Source: Zobellia laminariae
Lineage (GTDB): Bacteria; Bacteroidota; Bacteroidia; Flavobacteriales; Flavobacteriaceae
Length of the DNA: 64,000 nucleotides
Direction: 5' to 3'
Assembly: GCF_009725995.1 (NCBI RefSeq)
Contig: NZ_RCNS01000001.1
Span: forward strand, 102,183 to 166,182
Positions 9,376-18,934 of the stretch are shown piece after piece. The notes under the pieces were generated by a model. The model was not told the origin of the DNA, searched no databases, and was given only the letters and a program-made list of their open reading frames with translations. Made by a program: the position numbers and the translations under genes. Every line of letters begins with the position of its first letter. Positions within the stretch are counted from its first letter, which is position 1.

Positions 9376-9600
9376 ATGTATTGGACATTAGAACTAGCAT
9401 CATATTTAAGTGATGCACCCTGGCCCGCAACAAAAGACGAATTGATAGATTACTCAATCCGTACAGGCGCGCCTCTAGAGGTCGTCGAAAACCTTCAGTC
9501 TATGGAAGAAGAGGGCGGTGAGATTTACGAATCCATCGAAGAAATCTGGCCAGACTACCCAACAGAAGAAGATTATCTCTGGAACGAGGACGAATATTAG
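9376..9600 (+). CDS. DUF2795 domain protein, 74 aa
   Basis: Small, very acidic soluble protein. The core (YLSDAPWPATKDELIDYSIR then GAPLEVVENL) is the DUF2795 fold, common and often highly expressed in Bacteroidota. The C-terminal 35 residues are rich in Glu and Asp. It has its own promoter and a Rho-independent terminator directly after the stop, so it is probably a single-gene transcript. The molecular role of the family is not known. Confidence 0.85.
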   Translation: MYWTLELASYLSDAPWPATKDELIDYSIRTGAPLEVVENLQSMEEEGGEIYESIEEIWPDYPTEEDYLWNEDEY

Positions 9601-9621
9601 AAATATTACGTTAATTGAAAC

Positions 9622-9650
9622 AAAAAAGTCTCTATCGAGGCTTTTTTTTT
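9622..9650 (+). terminator. Rho-independent terminator after the DUF2795 gene
   Basis: AAAAAAGTCTC and GAGGCTTTTTT form a stem (one G-T pair) around a short loop, followed by a T-run to 9650. It lies 22 bp after the stop. The 150 bp from here to secA hold no gene I can see; a TAATTTTG box at 9654-9661 could be part of the secA promoter. Confidence 0.7.
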
Positions 9651-9798
9651 ATGTAATTTTGGCAGGCATTTAGGCGAAATGTACATAGACTACAAACTGG
9701 AATACCTTTTGCAAAGAACTACGCCATATGCACAATGTAATTATAGTGCCCTTCCGCTTACAATATCTTAAAGGCGGTCTAATACTAAATAGCTAGAA

Positions 9799-12700
9799 AT
9801 GAGTTTTTTAAATTCGATATTAAAAGTATTTGTAGGTGATAAATCTGAAAAAGACGTAAAAGAACTACAGCCTCTTGTAGAACAGATAAGGTCTTTTGAA
9901 AAGCAGTTAGAAGGAATTAGTCATGACGAGCTTCGTGAGAAAACTAAAACCTTTAAGCTTAAAATAGCCGAAGACATCAGCGAATTCACAAAAAAAATAA
10001 GTGAATTAGAAGAAGAAGTAAAAGCGTCTACGGATATTGATAAGAACGAAGATATTTATGCCGAAATAGATAAATTAAAAGAAGAATCATATAAAGTAAG
10101 TGAAGCTACTCTTAATGAGATTTTACCTATAGCTTTTGCTGTAGTTAAAGAAACGGCTAAGCGTTTTGCTCAAAATAAAACTATACAAGTTACCGCTTCA
10201 GAATATGATCGCGAACTTTCTGGTTCTAAAGACTATGTAACTTTAGATGGAGACAGTGCTATATGGAAGAATTCATGGAACGCCGCTGGAAAAGAGGTTA
10301 CTTGGGACATGGTTCATTATGACGTACAGCTAATAGGTGGTATTGCACTACACCAAGGTAAAATTGCAGAAATGCATACCGGTGAAGGTAAGACCCTAGT
10401 AGCAACATTGCCTTTATACCTTAATGCTTTGTCAGGACACGGTACACACTTGGTTACCGTTAATGATTACCTAGCAAAAAGAGATAGTGCTTGGATGGCT
10501 CCTATTTTTGAGTTTCACGGTCTTTCAGTAGATTGTATTGATCATCACCGCCCTAACTCAGAAGGAAGAAGAGCTGCTTACAACGCAGATATTACGTATG
10601 GTACTAATAACGAATTTGGTTTTGATTACCTACGGGATAACATGGCACACACGCCAAAAGATTTAGTACAACGTCCACATCATTACGCAATCGTAGATGA
10701 GGTAGATTCAGTTTTAGTTGATGATGCTCGTACACCATTAATTATTTCCGGTCCCGTGCCTGAAGGAGATCGTCATGAATTTAATGAACTCAAACCTAAG
10801 GTTGGTGATATTGTAAATCAACAAAGACATCACTTAACAGGAGTTTTAGCCGAAGCGAAAAAACTAATTCAAGAAGGCAATACTAAAGAGGGTGGTTTCT
10901 TATTACTACGTGTACATAGAGGTCTACCAAAGAACAAAGCACTTATTAAGTTCTTAAGTGAAGAAGGTGTTAAGCAGTTGCTTCAGAAAACGGAGAACTA
11001 TTATATGCAAGATAACAACAGGGAAATGCCTAAAGTAGACGAAGACCTGTTATTCGTTATCGATGAAAAGAACAACCAGATTGAACTTACCGAGAAAGGT
11101 GTAGATTATATTTCAGGTGAGCAAAATAGAGATTTCTTTGTAATGCCGGATATTGGCGGAGAAATTGCCAAGATTGAAAATCAGAACTTAGATATTGAAA
11201 AAGAAGCTGAACTTAAAGAAGAACTTTTTAAAGAGTTTGGAATTAAGAGTGAGCGTATTCATACCATGAGCCAACTTTTAAAAGCATACACGCTTTTTGA
11301 AAAAGATGTGGAATATGTGGTAATGGACAATAAGGTAATGATTGTTGATGAACAAACCGGACGTATCATGGACGGTCGTCGTTATTCAGACGGACTTCAC
11401 CAAGCTATTGAAGCTAAAGAAAATGTAAAAATCGAAGCGCTTACTCAAACATTCGCCACGGTTACATTACAGAACTACTTTAGAATGTATAACAAGCTTT
11501 CCGGTATGACCGGTACGGCTGTTACAGAAGCAGGTGAATTCTGGGAAATATATGAGTTGGATGTTATGGAAATACCAACCAACAGACCTATTGCCCGTGA
11601 TGACAGACACGATTTAATTTACAAGACAAAGCGTGAAAAATATAATGCCATAATTGATGAAGTTACTAAACTATCTCAAGCAGGTAGACCAGTATTGATT
11701 GGTACAACTTCTGTTGAAATATCTGAGTTGTTATCACGAATGTTGACTATTAGAAAAGTAAATCACAACGTACTGAATGCAAAACTTCACAAAAAAGAAG
11801 CAGATGTAGTTGCCGAAGCTGGTAACCCAGGTGTTGTAACTATAGCTACAAACATGGCTGGTCGTGGTACAGATATTAAACTGACCGACGAAGTTAAAAA
11901 AGCTGGCGGTTTAGCTATTGTAGGTACGGAAAGACATGACTCAAGACGTGTAGATAGACAGTTAAGAGGTCGTTCTGGTCGTCAAGGAGATCCAGGAAGC
12001 TCGCAATTTTATGTTTCTTTAGAAGATAACCTAATGCGCTTATTCGGTTCAGACCGTGTGGCTAAAATGATGGACAAAATGGGCTTGGAAGATGGTGAAG
12101 TAATTCAACACTCCATGATGACCAAATCTATTGAGCGTGCGCAGAAAAAAGTAGAAGAAAACAACTTTGGAGTACGTAAACGTCTTTTGGAATATGATGA
12201 TGTTATGAACGCCCAGCGTGAAGTAGTCTACAAAAGAAGGCGTCATGCTATACAAGGTGAACGTTTAAAAGTGGACATTGCCAATATGGTATATGATACC
12301 TGTGAAGTTATTGCAGATACCAATAAGGCAGCAAGCGACTACAAGAATTTTGAATTTGAACTTATAAAATATTTCTCTATAACATCTCCTATTTCAGAAG
12401 ATGAGTTTAGTAAAATGAGTGTGCAGGATATTGCCAACAAGGTGTACTCTGAAGCTTATAAGTACTATCAAGGTAAAATGGAGCGTAATGCAGCAACTGC
12501 ATTCCCTGTTATCAAAAAGGTTTACGAAGACAATGCCAACAAGTTTGAGCGTATTGTAGTGCCTTTTACAGATGGTATTAAAACGCTTAATGTAGTTACT
12601 AATCTAGAACTTGCTTACCAAAGTAACGGGAAGGAATTGGTTACCGATTTTGAAAAGAACATTACACTAGCCATCATTGATGACTCTTGGAAAACACATT

Positions 12701-13161
12701 TGCGTAAGATGGATGAGCTAAAGCAATCTGTGCAGTTAGCGGTTCATGAGCAGAAAGATCCTTTATTAATTTATAAGTTTGAAGCTTTTGAACTTTTTAA
12801 AGAGATGATAGACAAGGTGAATAAAGAAGTTGTTTCTTTCTTGTTTAAAGGTGAGCTACCAAGCGAGAATCCTAATGAGATTCAGGAAGCTAGAACTGTA
12901 AGCAGACCTAAAGAAGAGCTTCGGACCAGTAAAGAAGAAATACCTAATAGTGATGAATTAGCAGCTCAGAACAGAGCAGCAGGCCAAACACAAGGCCAAC
13001 GTCCTCAGGTTACTGAAACTATTGTTCGTGAGCGACCAAAGATTGGCCGTAACGATAGAGTTACTATAAAGAATGTAATCTCTGGCGAAAGTAAAACGGT
13101 TAAGTACAAACAGGCAGAACCGCTTATAGAAAACGGAGATTGGGTGCTTACAGAAGGTTAA
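9799..13161 (+). CDS. secA: preprotein translocase ATPase SecA
   Basis: Motor of the Sec pathway that pushes unfolded preproteins through SecYEG. Walker A is MHTGEGKT (about 192-199), followed by LVTVNDYLAKRD. The DEVD box lies in VDEVDSVLVDDARTPLIISG. The second motor domain has NMAGRGTDIKL and RQLRGRSGRQGDPGSSQFY. At 1120 residues it is longer than the E. coli protein because of the insertions usual in Bacteroidota. The C-terminus lacks the zinc-binding Cys motif and ends in EPLIENGDWVLTEG, as in relatives. A strong terminator follows, so it is probably monocistronic. Confidence 0.97.
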   Translation: MSFLNSILKVFVGDKSEKDVKELQPLVEQIRSFEKQLEGISHDELREKTKTFKLKIAEDISEFTKKISELEEEVKASTDIDKNEDIYAEIDKLKEESYKVSEATLNEILPIAFAVVKETAKRFAQNKTIQVTASEYDRELSGSKDYVTLDGDSAIWKNSWNAAGKEVTWDMVHYDVQLIGGIALHQGKIAEMHTGEGKTLVATLPLYLNALSGHGTHLVTVNDYLAKRDSAWMAPIFEFHGLSVDCIDHHRPNSEGRRAAYNADITYGTNNEFGFDYLRDNMAHTPKDLVQRPHHYAIVDEVDSVLVDDARTPLIISGPVPEGDRHEFNELKPKVGDIVNQQRHHLTGVLAEAKKLIQEGNTKEGGFLLLRVHRGLPKNKALIKFLSEEGVKQLLQKTENYYMQDNNREMPKVDEDLLFVIDEKNNQIELTEKGVDYISGEQNRDFFVMPDIGGEIAKIENQNLDIEKEAELKEELFKEFGIKSERIHTMSQLLKAYTLFEKDVEYVVMDNKVMIVDEQTGRIMDGRRYSDGLHQAIEAKENVKIEALTQTFATVTLQNYFRMYNKLSGMTGTAVTEAGEFWEIYELDVMEIPTNRPIARDDRHDLIYKTKREKYNAIIDEVTKLSQAGRPVLIGTTSVEISELLSRMLTIRKVNHNVLNAKLHKKEADVVAEAGNPGVVTIATNMAGRGTDIKLTDEVKKAGGLAIVGTERHDSRRVDRQLRGRSGRQGDPGSSQFYVSLEDNLMRLFGSDRVAKMMDKMGLEDGEVIQHSMMTKSIERAQKKVEENNFGVRKRLLEYDDVMNAQREVVYKRRRHAIQGERLKVDIANMVYDTCEVIADTNKAASDYKNFEFELIKYFSITSPISEDEFSKMSVQDIANKVYSEAYKYYQGKMERNAATAFPVIKKVYEDNANKFERIVVPFTDGIKTLNVVTNLELAYQSNGKELVTDFEKNITLAIIDDSWKTHLRKMDELKQSVQLAVHEQKDPLLIYKFEAFELFKEMIDKVNKEVVSFLFKGELPSENPNEIQEARTVSRPKEELRTSKEEIPNSDELAAQNRAAGQTQGQRPQVTETIVRERPKIGRNDRVTIKNVISGESKTVKYKQAEPLIENGDWVLTEG

Positions 13162-13185
13162 AACCCAGCACCTTTTAGAATATTT

Positions 13186-13219
13186 AACGGCAACTTAGAG
13201 ATAAGTTGCCGTTTTTTTT
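13186..13219 (+). terminator. Rho-independent terminator of secA
   Basis: Perfect 12-bp stem AACGGCAACTTA (13186-13197) / TAAGTTGCCGTT (13202-13213) with a GAGA loop and a T-run to 13219. Confidence 0.88.
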
Positions 13220-13386
13220 GCCCGATTGACGAGTAAAACGCTACTTACATTCAATTGTATCTACTATTGCAGGGCTATGAATAAATTACCCCCAAGGTAA
13301 AATTGCTGCTAGTTCAGCAACTATATACCCAGTTTATTCAGAATTTAACTTCCAAAATGCTTCTGCTTTAAAATTAAAGTGTGTTG

Positions 13387-13394
13387 TATCTTTG
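13387..13394 (+). promoter_or_regulatory. -7 box TATCTTTG of the first histidine kinase gene
   Basis: TATCTTTG fits TAnnTTTG and lies 45 bp before the ATG at 13439. No clean TTG is present at the -33 position, so moderate to low. Confidence 0.4.
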
Positions 13395-13438
13395 TGGAAG
13401 TGTCGCATTTAACACGCGGATTCACTTCTTTTTTTTAA

Positions 13439-14668
13439 ATGAATACCGAAAACGTTTACATGCGAAAGCCAAAAACACAGCTGAACAGGATTAGCGATAA
13501 GACCAAATTATTACTAAAGTTCAACTATATATCCTCTGCACTTAGTCTAATTATAGGCCTAATCTGCTCTTACGCCATTCATATGAGTGGCACCATTCCT
13601 TATGTTTTCTACTTCTATTTTGTTCTAAATTTATTGAACGTAGCGGCTTTTAATAAGCATAAGAACCTTACGGCAATGGCAATTGGTACCTCTGCACTTT
13701 CGTTCTTAAGCACCATTGTAATCACACTTTTTAGTGGTGGCATAAACAGTCCGTTTATTTTTATTCTTGGCCTTATTGTACTAGCAGGTTATATATCTAC
13801 AAGGGTATTTGGCAAGGTTTACCTTTACCTTATCATTAGTACTATAATCTTAATATATCTTATTGATTATGCCAATTTTGATTTTATAGTAAATGAAGTT
13901 CCAGAGAGTTCCAGAGATTTATTTAGCCTGATCAGTATATTATTTTCAGTTTATTTACTAGGTGGCGTGCTAGGTAAAAACCTATTGAATACGCACCACA
14001 AGCTGTATAAATCAAAAGCCAAGATAGAAAAAAGTGTAGACGAGAAAGAAAACCTTTTGCGAGAGGTACATCATAGGGTAAAAAACAATTTACAGACCGT
14101 CTCCAGTCTTTTGAATCTACAGGCCAGAAACACGCCTAACGAACAAATTAAAGAATTAGTAAAAAGTAGTCAAAATAGGGTAACCGCAATGGCTATGATC
14201 CACGAAATGCTCTACGTTCGCGACAACCTCTCTAAAATTGAATTTGGATCGTACGTACAAGAGCTTACACAATTTCTTCTAAGAACAGTAGAACGGAAAG
14301 ACAGGAAGATAGATGTTGCTATAGATATTCCCGATACTTGGTTGAGTATTGACACTGCCATTCCCTTGGGTCTATTAATCAATGAAACAGTGACCAACTC
14401 CATTAAGTATGGCTTTAAAGATATGGAAGTGGGTAAAATTACGATTGAACTCGAAAAAATATATCAAAATAAATTTATCCTTAAAATTAGTGATAACGGA
14501 GCTAGTTTTCCATTAGACTTTGACTTTAAGAACTCTAACACACTGGGATTAAGACTAATTCATAATCTTGCAAGACAACTACAAGGAACAATAGAGCGCC
14601 TCCCAACTACTGAAGGCACAACCTATAAACTAGTATTTCAAGATATAGCAAGCCAATTTAATACGTAA
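13439..14668 (+). CDS. membrane sensor histidine kinase (HisKA_2), paralogue 1
   Basis: 409 residues: six membrane helices (about 30-185), then a HisKA_2 dimerisation domain with the phosphoacceptor in VHHRVKNNLQT (His212 most likely), then a HATPase with NETVTNSIKYGF (N box) and ISDNGASFPLDF. Between TM3 and TM4 is GGINSPF (residues 100-106). This resembles the GGxxNPF quinone-binding motif of RegB/PrrB redox sensors, at the same topological place. Function is inferred: a redox or membrane-state sensor. There is no response regulator beside it. It is one of three paralogues in 5.5 kb. Confidence 0.88.
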   Translation: MNTENVYMRKPKTQLNRISDKTKLLLKFNYISSALSLIIGLICSYAIHMSGTIPYVFYFYFVLNLLNVAAFNKHKNLTAMAIGTSALSFLSTIVITLFSGGINSPFIFILGLIVLAGYISTRVFGKVYLYLIISTIILIYLIDYANFDFIVNEVPESSRDLFSLISILFSVYLLGGVLGKNLLNTHHKLYKSKAKIEKSVDEKENLLREVHHRVKNNLQTVSSLLNLQARNTPNEQIKELVKSSQNRVTAMAMIHEMLYVRDNLSKIEFGSYVQELTQFLLRTVERKDRKIDVAIDIPDTWLSIDTAIPLGLLINETVTNSIKYGFKDMEVGKITIELEKIYQNKFILKISDNGASFPLDFDFKNSNTLGLRLIHNLARQLQGTIERLPTTEGTTYKLVFQDIASQFNT

Positions 14669-14731
14669 GTATTATATTAGCTGACACTGTTTTTGTCTAC
14701 AGTTATTTTCCTTTATTTTAATTTAGGTTTT

Positions 14732-14750
14732 TCTGTCATAAAATGACAGA
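14732..14750. promoter_or_regulatory. inverted repeat TCTGTCAT-AAA-ATGACAGA, operator-like
   Basis: A perfect 8-bp inverted repeat with a 3-bp centre, 11 bp upstream of a TAAATTTG -7 box. A further copy of the half-site core (CTGACAG) lies at about 14776. The placement over the -33 region suggests a regulator site for the second kinase gene; it has no T-run and is not a terminator. Confidence 0.4.
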
Positions 14751-14760
14751 TAATTCGGAA

Positions 14761-14768
14761 TAAATTTG
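14761..14768 (+). promoter_or_regulatory. -7 box TAAATTTG of the second histidine kinase gene
   Basis: Exact TAnnTTTG match about 140 bp before the start codon, next to the inverted repeat at 14732-14750. Confidence 0.38.
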
Positions 14769-14909
14769 TAGATTTCTGACAGAAGCCCCAGCTTATCATT
14801 TTTAAAATTGTCCCTATTATAGTATAATTTCATGGCTAAAATTGCCATAGTTGTACTATTTTGCTATTTGGGGTGTAATTTTTCCACTTCGGCTTCAATA
14901 TAATTAGTA

Positions 14910-16124
14910 ATGCCTAACATGAATACGTTTCAAAGCAGATTAGACAGCCAAAGCAGGCTGCTAATAAACTTTGCATATTCTTCATCTGCTCTTTCATTTT
15001 TAGTAGGCATAGTCCTTTATATGTTGGGAGTGGTGGGCTATCTGCCTGCTACATTTCTATTATACGCGGTGCTGAACCTAGTCAATATGTTTCTGTATAA
15101 GAAATATAACAAGCTACTCATTACATCTGTTATTGGATCTGCTTTATCACTTATTGGTACAGTGGTAGTAACCCTCTTTAGCGGAGGTATAAACAGTTCG
15201 TTTATTTTTGTATTTAGTATTATTATTCTGGGTGGTTATATGACAGGTCATTTTTTTGGAAAAATATACCTAACGATAATCTTGCTTGTTACCATTGGGA
15301 TATATGCCGCAAGTGAATACCTCTCAATTCCCAATGAGGTACCGGAAAACTCAAGAGACCTTTTCAGCTTCATAAGCATCATTTTTTGCTCTTATTTATT
15401 GTTTGTTGTTTTTGGCAAACATCTTTTACTTACTCATGAAAGACTAGAAACGTCAAAAACAAAAATAGAAGAAGGTATTGCGGAGAAAGAATTACTTCTT
15501 AGAACAGTACATCATAGGGTAAAGAACAATCTGCAGACCGTATCCAGTCTGTTAAGTTTACAATCAAAAAATACTACCAATGCGAAAATAAAAGAACTAG
15601 CTATTAGCAGTCAGCATAGAATTAATTCTATGGCTATGATTCATGAAATGCTTTACATGCAGGATAACATCTCTCAGATTGCCTTTAAGCCTTACTTAAA
15701 AGAACTGACTGATTTCTTGGTAAAATCTGCCAACAGTAAAAACTTAGATGTTACCGTAAACATAGATATGCCAGATGTTAATCTAGGTTTGGATACAACA
15801 ATTCCTTTAGGTTTGCTAATTAATGAAGCGGTTACAAATTCTTTAAAATATGGATTTCCAGAAAATACAGCTGGTAGAATAGATATTCTCCTTAAAGAAA
15901 ATGCAGAAGAATCTCAAAGTTATTTTTTAGATATTACCGATGATGGAGTAGGTTTTCCTGCGGAGATAAACCATAAAACCACCAAATCCTTAGGACTTAA
16001 ACTTATGCACAATCTAGGACGCCAGTTAAGAGGTTCTGTATCACGGATTAAAACAGAAAACGGAACTGGTTACCATATTATTTTTAAAGACAAAGAGCGG
16101 CATCTACCAGGAATTAATGGGTAA
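14910..16124 (+). CDS. membrane sensor histidine kinase (HisKA_2), paralogue 2
   Basis: 404 residues with the same plan as the gene before it: six membrane helices, HisKA_2 with VHHRVKNNLQT (His202), and HATPase with NEAVTNSLKYGF and ITDDGVGFPAEI. The TM3-TM4 motif is GGINSSF (92-98): Ser replaces the Pro that both sister proteins have. Two starts are possible, ATG at 14910 and ATG at 14919; the first is used. Its upstream region carries its own promoter-like box and an inverted repeat, so it may be regulated separately from paralogue 1. Confidence 0.87.
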   Translation: MPNMNTFQSRLDSQSRLLINFAYSSSALSFLVGIVLYMLGVVGYLPATFLLYAVLNLVNMFLYKKYNKLLITSVIGSALSLIGTVVVTLFSGGINSSFIFVFSIIILGGYMTGHFFGKIYLTIILLVTIGIYAASEYLSIPNEVPENSRDLFSFISIIFCSYLLFVVFGKHLLLTHERLETSKTKIEEGIAEKELLLRTVHHRVKNNLQTVSSLLSLQSKNTTNAKIKELAISSQHRINSMAMIHEMLYMQDNISQIAFKPYLKELTDFLVKSANSKNLDVTVNIDMPDVNLGLDTTIPLGLLINEAVTNSLKYGFPENTAGRIDILLKENAEESQSYFLDITDDGVGFPAEINHKTTKSLGLKLMHNLGRQLRGSVSRIKTENGTGYHIIFKDKERHLPGING

Positions 16125-16196
16125 TTTATCATTAAAATACGATTTCCTTTTGTTGCTTATAAAATCTATATATTTAGTGAACAATAGAACCACCAT

Positions 16197-17597
16197 ATGA
16201 AAAATTCTCGACGAAAGTTCCTGTCTTCCATAAGCATGCTTGCTGCCAGTTCTGCTATGCCATTATATGCTTTTGATTTTGGCTCATCAAAAAAACTTAA
16301 GGTTGCCCTTGTTGGAACGGGAATACGAGGCATCACATTTTGGGGTAAAAGATTAGTTGACGAGTACTCCGATATTATTGAATTTGTGGGCCTTTCCGAT
16401 ATAAATAGTAGTAGGCTAGCTTATGGTAAAAAGTATATTGATGTCGCCTGCCCTGTTTTTATCGACTTTGAGAAAATGGTGAAGGATACTCGTCCAGACC
16501 TCATTATTGTTACTACAAAAGACTCTACCCATCATCAATTTATAATAAAAGGTTTAGAAATGGGCTGCGATGTACTAACTGAAAAGCCCCTTACCGTAGA
16601 TGAAATTAAGTGTCAGGCTATTTTAGATGCTGAGAAAAAATCCGATAAAAACTTAATTGTAGGTTTTAATTATAGATGGAGCCCTTACGCCACTAAGATT
16701 AAACAACTCTTGATGGACAAAACTATTGGCGATTTGGTATCGGTAGATTTCAGCTGGTACCTTAACACCTACCATGGTGCTTCTTATTTTAGAAGATGGC
16801 ATGGCGAAATGGAAAGTAGCGGATCTCTTTGGGTACATAAATCCACTCATCATTTTGATTTACTTAATTGGTGGATAGATTCTGAACCTAGTGAAGTATT
16901 CGCTTATGGAGATTTAGAGTTCTACGGAAAAAATGGTCCTTTCAGAGGAGATAATTGCCGTACCTGCAAACACAGTAATGAATGCGATTTTTATTGGGAT
17001 ATTACCCAAAATGAATTTATGACAGAACTTTATGTAGACCACGAACAAGAAGACGGCTACATACGTGATAACTGTCTGTTCCGAAAAGACATAGATATAT
17101 ATGATAAAATGTCTGCACAGGTAAAATATACCAACAATACTACTCTGAATTACTCCCTTACTACCTACTCCCCTTTTGAGGGCTGGAGAGTAGCTTTTAA
17201 TGGCACAAAAGGCCGTATTGAAGCTTCTCAAGATATTCCCTATCATACTAATATTACCGTTTCTGAAGCCGAAAAACATACCAATGAAATGAATCAGACC
17301 AACAAAGAAGAACTATCCTATGAGCCCATCATAGTGCATAAACTCTGGAAGGAACATGAAACCATACAAGTACCTATGGAGAAACAAGGCCATGGTGGCG
17401 GTGATAAACGCTTGCAAGACAAAATATTCAAGACTTCAGACATAGAAGATCCTTATGGTAGAACCGCAGGTATTAGAGATGGTGCAATGTCAATTCTTAT
17501 TGGTATTGGTGCAAGACGTAGCATTAAACAGAAAAAAGCCATACAAATTTCAGAGCTTACAGATTTGGTCCCTCAAAAAAACGATAACAAAAGTTAA
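16197..17597 (+). CDS. Tat-exported Gfo/Idh/MocA family oxidoreductase
   Basis: NAD(P)-dependent sugar or cyclitol dehydrogenase family, 466 residues. The N-terminus has a Tat signal (SRRKFLSS, residues 4-11, then a hydrophobic stretch ending near AFDFG). The Rossmann segment is VALVGTGIRG (36-45), the catalytic-type motif is TEKPL (128-132), and the C-domain has STHHFDLLNWW (216-226). Cys254, Cys257, Cys263 and Cys293 (C-x2-C-x5-C plus one) could bind a metal. The substrate is unknown. It sits between two of the three paralogous kinases on the same strand, with 72 bp before and 122 bp after. Periplasmic location is inferred from the signal. Confidence 0.88.
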   Translation: MKNSRRKFLSSISMLAASSAMPLYAFDFGSSKKLKVALVGTGIRGITFWGKRLVDEYSDIIEFVGLSDINSSRLAYGKKYIDVACPVFIDFEKMVKDTRPDLIIVTTKDSTHHQFIIKGLEMGCDVLTEKPLTVDEIKCQAILDAEKKSDKNLIVGFNYRWSPYATKIKQLLMDKTIGDLVSVDFSWYLNTYHGASYFRRWHGEMESSGSLWVHKSTHHFDLLNWWIDSEPSEVFAYGDLEFYGKNGPFRGDNCRTCKHSNECDFYWDITQNEFMTELYVDHEQEDGYIRDNCLFRKDIDIYDKMSAQVKYTNNTTLNYSLTTYSPFEGWRVAFNGTKGRIEASQDIPYHTNITVSEAEKHTNEMNQTNKEELSYEPIIVHKLWKEHETIQVPMEKQGHGGGDKRLQDKIFKTSDIEDPYGRTAGIRDGAMSILIGIGARRSIKQKKAIQISELTDLVPQKNDNKS

Positions 17598-17719
17598 TTA
17601 CTTAGTTTTAGAGGTAGTATTTTGCTTACTTTTTTAAGTATACCATTAAACACATTTAGATTTACCATAATAAAGAAGTTTTACCTAAATAAATAGAGAG
17701 AAAAATAAATTACCCTTTC

Positions 17720-18934
17720 ATGCAACAAAGTACCAATTTAGAAAAAAGATTAAAGAGTAGGGTAAGGCTAGTTTTAAAAGTCAACTACTATTCCTCTATC
17801 CTTTCTCTCATTTTTGGTGGGCTATGTTTCTTTCTTTTAGACATTACTGAAGTTATTCCCTATACCTTCCTCTCTTTTGGTATCCTAAACATTATCAACG
17901 TTTTATTATACAAGTACCACAAGAGTCTTACGCTAACCTATAATATTGTTTCCATGATGACGTTAGCCGGAGCCAGTATTGTAACATTGTATAGTGGCGG
18001 AATCAATAGCCCATTTATTTTTGTACTTGCCCTTATTGTAGTTGCCGGGTACGTTACTACAAGAGCCTATGGTACACTTTATTTAAATTTAAACCTATTG
18101 ATAATAGTACTCATATATTCACAGAGCGTAGCAGATTTTAATTTTGTCAAAGATGTTGTTCCAGAATCTTCCAAGAACCTATTCGCTCTTCTCAGCGTCT
18201 TATTTTCAGTCTACCTTTTAGGCGGTGTTTTTGGGAAAAATTTACTTCACGCACATCACAACTTGTACAAGACTAAAAATGAACTTGAAGAAAAAATACA
18301 AGAAAAAGAAACCTTAATTAAAGAAGTACACCACAGAGTAAAAAACAATTTACAAACCGTATCTAGTTTATTAAGTCTACAATCAAGAGGTATTGAAGAC
18401 AAAGACGTTAAAAGTCTATTGAAAAGTAGCCAAAACCGAGTAATTACAATGGCTATAGTACATGAAATGCTCTATATGCGTGAAGACCTTTCTAAAATTG
18501 AATATAAATCTTATGTACAAGAGCTTGCAGAATATTTGGTTCGCTCTATAAAAGGAACTAGTAGTAATATTACATTGAATATAGATATACCTAATGTTAA
18601 ATTGAATATAGATACCGCTATACCTCTGGGTCTATTAATAAACGAAACAGTAACTAATGCCTTAAAATACGGCATTGTAGATAAAAATAAAGGAGAGATA
18701 CATATTAAGCTTAGAAAAACCGACGATAATGAGTTTATTCTCTATATGGGTGATGACGGCCAGGGATTTTCTAAAGACGTTACTCACAAAAACTCCAAAT
18801 CACTAGGGCTGAAGTTGATACATAACTTGTCAAGACAATTACAAGGTTCCATTATACGAGACCTAACTCAAAAAGGAACACACTACACTATAAAATTTAA
18901 GGAAATAAGAGATCAGATAACTAGTGTGGCATAA
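17720..18934 (+). CDS. membrane sensor histidine kinase (HisKA_2), paralogue 3
   Basis: 404 residues with six membrane helices, then HisKA_2 with VHHRVKNNLQT (His205), then HATPase with NETVTNALKYGI and MGDDGQGFSKDV. The GGINSPF motif is at 93-99, identical to paralogue 1. The coupling helix (LEEKIQEKETLIKEV) joins TM6 to the kinase core. It closely matches paralogue 1 in the sensor region (VAGYVTTRAYG against LAGYISTRVFG), so duplication is clear. No receiver domain or partner regulator is adjacent. Confidence 0.87.
   Translation: MQQSTNLEKRLKSRVRLVLKVNYYSSILSLIFGGLCFFLLDITEVIPYTFLSFGILNIINVLLYKYHKSLTLTYNIVSMMTLAGASIVTLYSGGINSPFIFVLALIVVAGYVTTRAYGTLYLNLNLLIIVLIYSQSVADFNFVKDVVPESSKNLFALLSVLFSVYLLGGVFGKNLLHAHHNLYKTKNELEEKIQEKETLIKEVHHRVKNNLQTVSSLLSLQSRGIEDKDVKSLLKSSQNRVITMAIVHEMLYMREDLSKIEYKSYVQELAEYLVRSIKGTSSNITLNIDIPNVKLNIDTAIPLGLLINETVTNALKYGIVDKNKGEIHIKLRKTDDNEFILYMGDDGQGFSKDVTHKNSKSLGLKLIHNLSRQLQGSIIRDLTQKGTHYTIKFKEIRDQITSVA

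Noticed and set aside
16914..17279. 121-codon minus frame inside the Gfo/Idh gene
   Set aside because: Antisense shadow of a firmly identified gene.
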